Shown piece by piece: positions 24,226 to 31,446 of a stretch of 64,000 nucleotides of DNA. Within the stretch, counting starts at the first letter, position 1. Each line of letters begins with the position of its first letter. The notes under the pieces are model-generated. The model was not told the DNA's origin. It did no database searches and was given only the letters and a program-made list of their open reading frames with translations. Source of the stretch: Streptomyces sp. NBC_01465 (lineage in GTDB: Bacteria > Actinomycetota > Actinomycetes > Streptomycetales > Streptomycetaceae); assembly GCF_036227325.1 (NCBI RefSeq), contig NZ_CP109467.1:3100001-3164000 (forward strand), written 5' to 3'. The position numbers and the translations under genes are program-made.

Positions 24226-25191
24226 ATGGCCCAATCCCCACGCTCCCCGCAGCTCATCACGCGCCTCGTCGACGGCCGTATCTGCGCCTACGACCTGGCT
24301 GCCGAAGCCCGGGGCGTGCTCACGCCCGCCGTGGTCTTCGAGCCGTCTCCCGAGGACGATGTCGTTGACCACGGCGTTTCCGTCGGCCTTCAGCGCGCGT
24401 ACTACACGACCCTCAACGCGGCAGTCTGCGTAACGGTGGTCGGGACCGAGGTCTGGCGCTCGCCGTTCGAGCCGCAGTCGGCCCAGCAATACGGACACTG
24501 GCCCAGCTGTGCGTTGTCGTGGGACGAACGTGTGGTGTGGGTCTATCGGCCCGACGCCATGGCCGAACGCAACCGACCCGACCAGTGGGTCGCCTTGGAC
24601 GCTGCGACCGGAGCAGTCGTCGCGCAGGCGGATCTGCAGACCGTCGGGCACGGCGGACAGCAGCTGCGACACCCGGCGAGCGATCAGGTCCTCCTCAATG
24701 TGGGCGAAGGGCAGGACGGCTCGGTCATCTACCGTGCGTCGCTGGCCGAGGGCCGGATGGATCTCAACTGCTATCCCTGGGACGACCGTTGCCTCATCGC
24801 TCTGGCACCCGACGGCCACCACTTCATGACCGTCCACCACGAGCAGTCCGACATGGCCATCCACACCTACCCCGACGGGGAAGTGACGTTCGCCCTCACC
24901 GTCGACGCCTTCGGACACGACCCGGAGGAGATTTGCGTGGAATGGAGCGGCGGATACCTCGGCCCGGACACGGTCGTCGTCACCCTCGTCGGCGAAACCG
25001 AGGACGAGCAGGAATGGTTCCGTCACTACCGGGTCGATGCGCGTACGGGACAGGTCGGCGCCGAGTTCGACGCGCGCTCTGAACATCCCTACGACATCCG
25101 GCCCCTTGGAGACAGAACCTGGCTCACCACCGCCTCATCCGGTCACCCGATCCGCTGGTCCGAGGAGGCCGGAGTCGACGGCGCCGGGTGA
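24226..25191 (+). CDS. Hypothetical beta-propeller-like protein
   Basis: A 321-residue protein with repeating beta-strand blocks such as WVALDAATGAVVAQADLQ, HHFMTVHHEQSDMAIHTYPDG and YRVDARTGQVGAEFD, which resemble PQQ/WD-type propeller blades, but no clear family motif. The ATG at 24226 begins just after the stop of the upstream gene; an in-frame ATG at 24181 would overlap that gene by 35 nt. The 3' end overlaps the convergent MFS pseudogene by 57 bp, which suggests rearrangement or annotation uncertainty at one of the two ends. Function unknown. Confidence 0.6.
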   Translation: MAQSPRSPQLITRLVDGRICAYDLAAEARGVLTPAVVFEPSPEDDVVDHGVSVGLQRAYYTTLNAAVCVTVVGTEVWRSPFEPQSAQQYGHWPSCALSWDERVVWVYRPDAMAERNRPDQWVALDAATGAVVAQADLQTVGHGGQQLRHPASDQVLLNVGEGQDGSVIYRASLAEGRMDLNCYPWDDRCLIALAPDGHHFMTVHHEQSDMAIHTYPDGEVTFALTVDAFGHDPEEICVEWSGGYLGPDTVVVTLVGETEDEQEWFRHYRVDARTGQVGAEFDARSEHPYDIRPLGDRTWLTTASSGHPIRWSEEAGVDGAG

Positions 25192-26477
25192 GGGCGGCAC
25201 CGTGGTCCCGCTTCGCCGGATCCACAAGAGAGCGCCTGCCAGCATCACCGCGCCTCCCAGCAGCCAGGGCAGCGGCCCGATGGGAAGCACGCCAATGATC
25301 AAACCAGTGAGCGCTGCTACCAGTTGTAGTGCGAGGGACTGGACGGACAGCGCGGTGGCCCGGCCCGAACTTGCGACGCGACGGTGCAAGAGGTCGTTCT
25401 CGTTCGGCCCCGACGCACCGAACCCGAGGTAGACCAGGCCGTAGCCAACAGCCGCGAGGACCGCCGAGCCGACGCCTTCGAACGCTGCGGTCGCGCCGAG
25501 CAGGAGCAGGCCACTCGCGCTCACGGCGAGACTCGCCATGACCGCTCGCTCGCCGCTGCCGGCAAACCGGGCGGTCAACGGTGCGAAGTGGCTGCCGACA
25601 CCCGCGCAGACGAAACCGGCGCAGGCGAGTGCCGCGAAGAGCACCGCCCCCGACTCCGGTGCGCCCGTGAGGGTCGCGGCACGGCCCGGCGTGAGCAGTT
25701 CGATCGCGGCCAGGGCACTGCCGGCAGCCGCCGCGCTGAGGAGCACCTGCCGGATCAGCGCGTCGCGGCCCCCCAGGCGCAGCCCGTCCATGACGGTGGC
25801 CGGGACACCCCGGAGTACGTCGGAGAGGGTGGCTCGCGGCCGGGGCGGCTCGCGCAGAGCGGTCAGTACGTACAAGACGAAGGCGACCTCAACTGCCGCG
25901 CCCAGCAACATGGGAACGGAAAGGGGCAGCACCAGATCGTTGGTTGCCTCGCTGAGTCGGGCGCCGAGGTCCGGGCCGAGCCCGAGCAGCCAGGGAAGGG
26001 CACCGCCGAGCAGGTTGCCGATGGCGAGCGCGGCAGAGGTCGCGGAGGAACCGCGCGCCAGTCCCGTGCGCAGTTCTGCGTCGGGGCCTGAGTGTGCCTG
26101 GACAGCGTCGACGTACCAGGCTTCGGCCGGGCCGCTGGACAGGGCGCGGCCCGCGCCCATCAGGGCCATGCCGAGTCCGAGCATCCAGGGTCGGTACCCA
26201 GGCCTACGAGGGTCAGGGCGGTGAGGTTCAGCACCCCCGCGGCGGCCAGAACTGTGCGGCGCCCCAGGACGTCGGAGAGTCCTCCGGTGGGGAGTTCCAG
26301 TGCGGCGGCGGTGAGGGAGTGTGCGGCGAAGAAACCCGAGATGGCCGCCATCGCCATGCCGCGCTCGGTGAACAGCAGGATCAGGGGTGCGACGCTCAGT
26401 CCCACTGGCAGCCAGAACAGAACGCTGACCGTGACGTAGCGGCGTCGTACGGTGCGTATGTCCAGCGGCTCGGTCAC
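25135..26477 (-). pseudogene. MFS transporter gene disrupted by a frameshift
   Basis: Two adjacent frames together encode one 12-TM major facilitator. The 5' part (26477 to about 26190; GTG start) has the first helices and the motif TGGLSDVLGRRTVL, then runs out of frame. The 3' part (about 26187 to 25135) continues with WMLGLGMALMGAGRALSSGPAEAWYVDAV, exactly the next expected segment. Joining needs one extra base at the GGG run 26188-26190, so a one-base deletion or a sequencing error is likely. The intact protein would be a drug/solute efflux carrier of about 447 residues. It overlaps the stop of the ArsR-like regulator gene by 3-4 bp, so regulator and transporter form one operon. Confidence 0.8.
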
Positions 26478-27085
26478 GACGGGTCCGCTTCAGCGGTGGG
26501 GTTGTGTGGCGCCAGGGGCAGCCCGGCGGTGAGCAGTACGACCTGTGCGGCGCGCGGATCTTCTGCGTCGCGCGTGGTCAGCTCCTCCAGTTTCCGGTCG
26601 ATCACCTCCCAGAGCTCGGTGAGCGACTCGGGGGTCAGACGCGGCACCAGGTCGGTGATCCCGGACGGCTGCACCCACTCCTCGCCCAGCCGCCCCTCGG
26701 CGATGTCGGCCTCATGCCGTACGACAGAGTCCTCCAGATGCTGGATCTGAGCCCTGCGCAACAAGCTGGCGTAGGCGCGGCTGCCGGCGGTGGCCGCCAT
26801 GGCTTGGTTGCTCCAGGAGGTCACGGCGTGCACGGCCCGCCAGCGGCGCTCCCGGCCGTCACGGTGCTCGGCCTCGGCGACGAACGCGTACTTCGCCAGC
26901 ACCCGCAGGTGATAGCTGGTGGAGGCGGACGACTCCCCTGTCCTGACGGCGAGTTCACTCGCGGTGGCCGGGCCGTCCTGTCGCAGCATCCCCAGGAGCC
27001 GGATCCGCAGCGGGTGGGTGAGGGCTTTCAGGGCTGCGGCGTCCTGCTCGGGATCGAGTACGCGATTCTGCTCGTCGTCGGCCAT
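26474..27085 (-). CDS. ArsR-like winged-helix transcriptional regulator
   Basis: A 203-residue regulator of the HTH_20 type: LKALTHPLRIRLLGMLRQDGPATASELAVRTGESSASTSYHLRVLAKYAFV is spread over residues about 18-70, followed by a helical C-terminal domain. It precedes and overlaps the MFS gene and probably represses it. The start ATG at 27085 gives the family-typical N-terminus; the longer frame to 27178 would cover the probable operator dyad. No strong ribosome site is visible, so a leaderless or short-leader transcript is possible. It is divergent from the ComB-like phosphatase gene. Confidence 0.85.
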   Translation of the reverse strand: MADDEQNRVLDPEQDAAALKALTHPLRIRLLGMLRQDGPATASELAVRTGESSASTSYHLRVLAKYAFVAEAEHRDGRERRWRAVHAVTSWSNQAMAATAGSRAYASLLRRAQIQHLEDSVVRHEADIAEGRLGEEWVQPSGITDLVPRLTPESLTELWEVIDRKLEELTTRDAEDPRAAQVVLLTAGLPLAPHNPTAEADPS

Positions 27086-27110
27086 GACGGGAGAGTAGAT
27101 CGCCTCTCGC

Positions 27111-27150
27111 ACTTTCCAAAAGTATTTTTGCAGAGAAAATTTTGGAAAGT
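27111..27150. promoter_or_regulatory. Spaced dyad, probable ArsR-like operator
   Basis: Arms ACTTTCCAAAA (27111-27121) and TTTTGGAAAGT (27140-27150) are perfect inverted repeats separated by 18 bp in an AT-rich island between the regulator and the ComB-like gene. Position and symmetry fit binding by the ArsR-like protein and control of both directions. Confidence 0.6.
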
Positions 27151-27189
27151 TCGGAGGCTGCTCGCTCGGCGCTGGCATGATCTCCGGTC

Positions 27190-27945
27190 ATGGGAGATTG
27201 GTTCATACAGGCGGGCCACGGGGTGCGGTTCGACTGGGGTCCGGCCGGCGCCGCCCTGCTCGCGAAGGACGCCGCATGTCTGGTCGTCGTCGACGTGCTG
27301 TCGTTCACCACGTCGGTGACTGTCGCGGTCGAGTCGGGGAGCCGGGTGTTCCCCTATCGCTGGCGTGATGAGACCGCAGCGGTGTTCGCCGACAAGGTGG
27401 GCGCCGACCTGGCCGTGGGCCGGAGCAAGGCCACCGAGGCTTCGCCGTGGTCGTTGTCACCGGCGGCACTGCGACGCGCCCCCTTCACCCCTCGGCTGGT
27501 GCTCCCCTCCCCCAACGGATCCACCATCGCCGCAGCGGCCGGCGAATCGATGGTGGTCGCCGCATCGCTGCGGAACGCGTCCACGGTTGGCAAGTGGCTG
27601 GCCGATCGGGACTACGGAAGGGCCGAGCAGCCCGTCGCGGTGATCGCCTCGGGCGAGCGCTGGCCGGACGGCAGTCTCCGTCCGGCACTTGAAGACCTGC
27701 TCGGCGCCGGAGCCGTGATCGCTGCCCTGCGCCGATACGGTCGGGACCAGCTCTCGCCGGAGGCAGCCATGGCGGCCGCCGCCTATGGCGGGGTCGACAA
27801 CATCGCCGCCACCGTCGCGGACTGCGCCTCGGGACGCGAACTCATCGAGTGGGGCCACGCCGACGACGTCGCCATCGCGACGGAGCTGGACGCCTGCACA
27901 GTCGTCCCCGTCCTCACAGACGGCGCGTTCGCCGCCTCCGAGTAG
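27190..27945 (+). CDS. 2-phosphosulfolactate phosphatase (ComB) family protein
   Basis: A 251-residue protein with the ComB fold signatures LVVVDVLSFTTSVTVAVE, LPSPNGSTIA and DCASGRELIEWGHADDV. In methanogens ComB dephosphorylates 2-phosphosulfolactate in coenzyme M synthesis; actinobacteria lack that route for methanogenesis, and no ComA or ComC homologue is nearby, so the natural substrate is uncertain (another small phosphate ester is likely). It is divergent from the ArsR/MFS operon with a shared dyad. The ATG at 27190 is only 40 bp from that dyad. Confidence 0.8.
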   Translation: MGDWFIQAGHGVRFDWGPAGAALLAKDAACLVVVDVLSFTTSVTVAVESGSRVFPYRWRDETAAVFADKVGADLAVGRSKATEASPWSLSPAALRRAPFTPRLVLPSPNGSTIAAAAGESMVVAASLRNASTVGKWLADRDYGRAEQPVAVIASGERWPDGSLRPALEDLLGAGAVIAALRRYGRDQLSPEAAMAAAAYGGVDNIAATVADCASGRELIEWGHADDVAIATELDACTVVPVLTDGAFAASE

Positions 27946-27975
27946 ACCAGGGCTTCGATCGCGACGCTTCCGCCC

Positions 27976-28005
27976 TTGCCGTTCGACATTAGCTAGTACT
28001 AATAT
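27976..28005 (+). promoter_or_regulatory. Promoter and operator of the HigBA-like operon
   Basis: TTGCCG (27976-27981) and TAATAT (28000-28005) are 18 bp apart. The palindrome TAGTACTA (27994-28001) within ATTAGctagtaCTAAT (27988-28003) overlaps the -10, a typical autoregulation site for a toxin-antitoxin complex. Transcription would start very near the ATG at 28012. Confidence 0.55.
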
Positions 28006-28011
28006 GGGGCG

Positions 28012-28398
28012 ATGGACGGACCGTACGAGCTGAGGTTCTTCTCCGATGTCCTTGAATGGATCCAGACCCTGGCCAAGGAGGACCCTGACAGTCACGATCA
28101 CGTCATCGCCGCGCTCGAACGCCTACAGGAATCAGGTCCCGCACTGCGGCGCCCCACGGTGGGCGCCATCGAGGACAGCCGGTTCCGCAATATGCGGGAA
28201 TTACGTCCGCGCAGCGGGAGCACGGTCAGCATCCGCATGTTGTTCGTCTTCGATCCCGTACGCCGCGCCGTCTTCCTCGTCGCCGGGAACAAGGCGAGTG
28301 GGCGACAGTGGACTGCGTGGTACCCCAAGGCGATCAGGGAAGCCGACGCCAAGTACACCGCGTACCTGGAAGCGCTGGAGGAGGAGAACCAAGGATGA
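28012..28398 (+). CDS. HigB/RelE-type toxin (phage-derived Gp49-like)
   Basis: A 128-residue small basic protein. YELRFFSDVLEWIQTLAKEDP, a central LRRPTVGAIEDSRFRNMRELRPRSGST and the following RMLFVFDPVRRAVFLVAGNKA are the signature of HigB-like mRNA interferases. The toxin comes first, antitoxin second, the gene order of HigBA. ATGA overlap with the antitoxin shows coupling. It would act as a ribosome-dependent ribonuclease in the cytoplasm. Confidence 0.88.
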   Translation: MDGPYELRFFSDVLEWIQTLAKEDPDSHDHVIAALERLQESGPALRRPTVGAIEDSRFRNMRELRPRSGSTVSIRMLFVFDPVRRAVFLVAGNKASGRQWTAWYPKAIREADAKYTAYLEALEEENQG

Positions 28399-28700
28399 AG
28401 CTCGGAAGCATGTCAGACCTCACCGGCGACATCACACCGGAGAAGCGTGCCCGTATCGACGCGATCAAGCAGGAGATGGTCGACGCCGAGCGCGGCCATG
28501 AACTCGCGGCACTGCGCAAGGCTCAAGGGATGACGCAGGTTCAGGTAGCGGCAGCGATGGGGGTGACCCAGGGGCGCATCAGCCAGATCGAGCGCGGCGG
28601 CGTACGGCTGGACACTTCCACCATGGCTGCATACCTGCAGGCCATCGGAGGCGAGCTGACGATACTGGCGACCGTGGGCAACGTCTCGGTGCGGCTCTGA
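28395..28700 (+). CDS. HigA-type antitoxin (XRE family)
   Basis: A 101-residue antitoxin with a lambda-repressor-type HTH in its C-terminal half (ALRKAQGMTQVQVAAAMGVTQGRISQIERG) and a charged helical N-terminal extension that would wrap the toxin. It neutralises the upstream HigB-like protein and likely represses the operon through the TAGTACTA palindrome. Translationally coupled to the toxin by ATGA. Confidence 0.88.
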   Translation: MKLGSMSDLTGDITPEKRARIDAIKQEMVDAERGHELAALRKAQGMTQVQVAAAMGVTQGRISQIERGGVRLDTSTMAAYLQAIGGELTILATVGNVSVRL

Positions 28701-28747
28701 ATCTCGGCTCACCGCTCCGCGGACTGCGTCCCCGCGAGCGCGTCATC

Positions 28748-29098
28748 GTGGTCGTGCTCCTCTGCGCGCTGGCCGTGCCGCTGTGGTTCGCCAAGGTCAA
28801 CGGCCAGCGGTATCTCGAAGGGCATCCGACCAAGACGCTGGGCTACGTCCACTGCGAGTCGGACGGGCCGTGCCGAGGCACGTGGCAGCTTCCCGGTACG
28901 GAGCTGGGGCAAGGCGAGATCGACGGCCTGAACTTCGAAGCCGACGAAGAGCTGATCACCAACATCCCCATCTACGCCGGCCGCGACTGGGCCGTGGTCG
29001 ACCGCACGAACCTGATCGGCGTCGCCGTGACCGAGGCCGTCCTCGCGGTGATCGGGATCAGCGTTGTCCTGTTCGGCGCCAGGCTCAGGGCGCAGTGA
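28748..29098 (+). CDS. Small membrane protein downstream of the toxin-antitoxin pair
   Basis: A 116-residue protein with two transmembrane segments, one at the N-terminus (VVVLLCALAVPLWF) and one near the C-terminus (AVTEAVLAVIGISVVLFGARL), and an extracytoplasmic loop with two cysteines (VHCESDGPCRG). The first possible start is GTG 28748, with a second GTG two codons on; neither has a good ribosome site, so translation may depend on coupling to the antitoxin 47 nt upstream. The 3' end overlaps the convergent tautomerase gene by 14 bp. No family recognised. Confidence 0.55.
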   Translation: MVVLLCALAVPLWFAKVNGQRYLEGHPTKTLGYVHCESDGPCRGTWQLPGTELGQGEIDGLNFEADEELITNIPIYAGRDWAVVDRTNLIGVAVTEAVLAVIGISVVLFGARLRAQ

Positions 29099-29486
29099 CC
29101 TCCGCCCCGCGGTAGAAGTCGAACTGCGTCACCCCGTGGTAGCCGTAGCTCTCCGGGTGCAGTTCGTGCAGCGCCACCCCGCCCCTCGCCAGCGGACCCA
29201 GCACGTCCGTCAGGAGCTCGCCCGCCTGCGCGATGAACGCCGCCTTCTCCGCCGCGCTGTTCGAGCCCAGCGTGATGCTGACCTCGACGTGCGCGTCGAG
29301 CGCCCCGGTCAGGGGCTTGCCGTCGACGTAGTAACTCCCGCCCTGGACAAGGCAGATCTGGACGATCGTCCGCGCCCGCGCCTTGCCCAGGGCCGACACC
29401 GCCAGTTCGGTCAGGCCCTCCGCCAGGGTCCGCTGCGTCTCGGCGGGCAGGTCCGGGTCGGTCACGGTGACGCGCAGGTAGGGCAT
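29085..29486 (-). CDS. Tautomerase family protein (4-oxalocrotonate tautomerase-like)
   Basis: A 133-residue protein that begins MPYLRVTV, leaving the catalytic Pro2 after Met removal, with the fused-dimer length seen in MSAD/cis-CaaD-like tautomerases. Its exact reaction is unknown. It is divergent from a LysR gene at 29607 with a TATG/CATA-type dyad between them, the classic arrangement of a LysR regulator and its target. Confidence 0.82.
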   Translation of the reverse strand: MPYLRVTVTDPDLPAETQRTLAEGLTELAVSALGKARARTIVQICLVQGGSYYVDGKPLTGALDAHVEVSITLGSNSAAEKAAFIAQAGELLTDVLGPLARGGVALHELHPESYGYHGVTQFDFYRGAEVTAP

Positions 29487-29575
29487 GGCTCTCCTCGGTA
29501 CGTATGAGGTGTATGTCCGGCCGCGGTCCGCGGCCCGGACCCAGCCTCGCCCGACCTGGCACCATGGATCCAACG

Positions 29576-29596
29576 CATACATGTCATAGCGATATG
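29576..29596. promoter_or_regulatory. Candidate LysR-type binding site
   Basis: CATA (29576-29579) and TATG (29593-29596) form a T-N11-A-like interrupted dyad 11 bp before the LysR start and upstream of the divergent tautomerase gene. Short and therefore uncertain. Confidence 0.4.
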
Positions 29597-29606
29597 AGGC
29601 CACCTC

Positions 29607-30482
29607 ATGCCCCTGAACCTGCCCCAGCTGCGCGCCTTCCTCGCGGTCGTCGACGCGGGCGGCTTCAGCGCGGCCGCCGTCGAGCTCGGCATGACCCAGT
29701 CCGCCGTGTCGCACGCCGTCGCGTCCCTGGAGCGGGAGTTGGCCGCCCCCCTCCTCATACGCGCCACGCCCGTACGCACCACCGTGCTCGGACAGCAGGT
29801 CCTGCCGCATGCCCGCGTCGCGCTCTCGGCGGCCCGTTCCGTGGAACACATCGCGGCCGAGGCGGCGGAGTCCATGACCGGGACCGTGCGACTCGCATCC
29901 ACCCCGACGGTCTGCCAGGGGCTGGTGCCGCGACTGCTCAAGCACTGGCGCGAGGACCAACCCCGCGTCACCGTAAGGGTCTTCGAGGGTGACTCCTCCG
30001 AGGTTGCGGGCTGGCTCGAGGACGGGACCGCCGACGCAGCCGTACTGATCGATCCGCCGCCCGGTCCCGGAATCCAGCTCGCCGACGACGGCTACCGGGC
30101 CCTCCTCCCCCGCGACCACCCGCTCGCCGGCGAGGACCGCGTCGACATCCGCGACCTGGAGGACGACCCGTTCCTGATCTCGCCCAACGGCTGCGAATCC
30201 CGCGTCCGTACGATCCACACCCTGGCCGGGATCCGCTTCGAACCCACGCACCGCGTACGGGACTTGGCGACCCTGATCAGCATGGTCCAGGCCGGGATCG
30301 GCGTCACCGTCCTGTCGGAGGTCTCCCGCTCGCTGGTCCCACCCGATCTGGTCCTGCTGCCCTTGGAGCCGCAGACCTCGCGCCGCCTCGTGCTGTCGGG
30401 TCCGCGGGAGCGCCCCTGGCATACGGCGGTGCGCGCACTGGCGGAGTCGGCGGCCAGGTATCTCGCCCTACCGGCTCCGTAG
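29607..30482 (+). CDS. LysR family transcriptional regulator
   Basis: A 291-residue LTTR. The N-terminal HTH reads FLAVVDAGGFSAAAVELGMTQSAVSHAVASLE across residues about 12-45; the C-terminal substrate-binding domain (about 90-285) includes LVPRLLKHWREDQPRVTVRVFEGD and LISMVQAGIGVTVLSE. It is expected to control the divergent tautomerase gene. It converges with the oxidoreductase gene two nucleotides away. Confidence 0.92.
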   Translation: MPLNLPQLRAFLAVVDAGGFSAAAVELGMTQSAVSHAVASLERELAAPLLIRATPVRTTVLGQQVLPHARVALSAARSVEHIAAEAAESMTGTVRLASTPTVCQGLVPRLLKHWREDQPRVTVRVFEGDSSEVAGWLEDGTADAAVLIDPPPGPGIQLADDGYRALLPRDHPLAGEDRVDIRDLEDDPFLISPNGCESRVRTIHTLAGIRFEPTHRVRDLATLISMVQAGIGVTVLSEVSRSLVPPDLVLLPLEPQTSRRLVLSGPRERPWHTAVRALAESAARYLALPAP

Positions 30483-30484
30483 GG

Positions 30485-31387
30485 TCAGTCGACCGTCAGC
30501 ACCAGCTTGCCGCGCACCCGGCCGCTCTCGCCCGCGCGGTGCGCCTCCGCGACCGCGGCCAGCGGGAACGTCTGGGCGACCGGGAGCGAGAAGCCCGCCG
30601 ACTCGATCAACTCGCCGATTTCGCCCAGCACATGGACCGCACGGCCTGAGTCGCCCCGGCTGAACAGCACCCCGTGTTCCTGCGCCCCCGCGAAGTCGGC
30701 CAGCGTCACCACGTGCTCGGGGCCGCCCGTCAGGCCGATGAGTTCGGGCAGTACGCCGCTGCCGGCCACGTCCAGTGCCAGGTCGATGCCTTCGGGGGCC
30801 GTCGCGCGGACCCGGTCGGCCATGCCCTCGCCGTACGCGACGGGCTCCGCGCCCAGGGTGCGGAGGTACTCGTGGTTCGCGGGGCTCGCCGTGCCGATCA
30901 CGCGGGCTCCACGCGCCGCCGCGAGCTGGACCGCCGCGCTGCCAATGCTTCCCGAGGCTCCGTTCACCAGCAGCGCGCTGCCCGCCTTGACGCCCAGTTG
31001 GTCGAGCGCGCGCGTCGCCGTCTCGATGGCGGCCGGGAGCGCGGCGGCGTCGGGGAAGTCGAGCGACGGCGGGATCGGGGCGTAGAAGGAGAGCACCGTG
31101 AGCTCGGCCTGGGCCGTCCCCTCCGTGTTGAAGCCGAAGACGCGGTCGCCGACGGACACGTCCGTGACGCCCTCGCCGAGCTCGTCGACGACGCCCGCCG
31201 CCTCGTACCCCATCGTCTGCGGCAGCTCCTGGTCCATCTCGCCCTGGCGCTTCTTCCAGTCGCTCGGGTTCACCCCGGCCGCTCGCACCGCAATCCGGAT
31301 CTGGCCGGGGCCCGGGTGCGGGTCGGGGAGGTCCACGATTTCGAGGACCTCAGGGCCGCCGAACCGGTGGAAACTGGCTGCCTTCAT
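30485..31387 (-). CDS. NADP-dependent quinone oxidoreductase-like protein (zinc-free MDR family)
   Basis: A 300-residue medium-chain dehydrogenase/reductase. The catalytic GroES-like half (residues 1-120) lacks the zinc-binding Cys/His set; the Rossmann half has LLVNGASGSIGSAAVQLAAARGARVIGTASPAN. Close to enoyl/quinone reductases that use NADPH. Two consecutive ATG codons occur; the second (31387) is better spaced from GGAG. It stands between the LysR gene and the kinase gene, with a 60-bp gap from the latter. Confidence 0.9.
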   Translation of the reverse strand: MKAASFHRFGGPEVLEIVDLPDPHPGPGQIRIAVRAAGVNPSDWKKRQGEMDQELPQTMGYEAAGVVDELGEGVTDVSVGDRVFGFNTEGTAQAELTVLSFYAPIPPSLDFPDAAALPAAIETATRALDQLGVKAGSALLVNGASGSIGSAAVQLAAARGARVIGTASPANHEYLRTLGAEPVAYGEGMADRVRATAPEGIDLALDVAGSGVLPELIGLTGGPEHVVTLADFAGAQEHGVLFSRGDSGRAVHVLGEIGELIESAGFSLPVAQTFPLAAVAEAHRAGESGRVRGKLVLTVD

Positions 31388-31446
31388 CATGGGCTCCGAT
31401 CTTGCTGCAGGGTCCGCTGCCAGGACCGTACGTGGTCGGCACCTGC

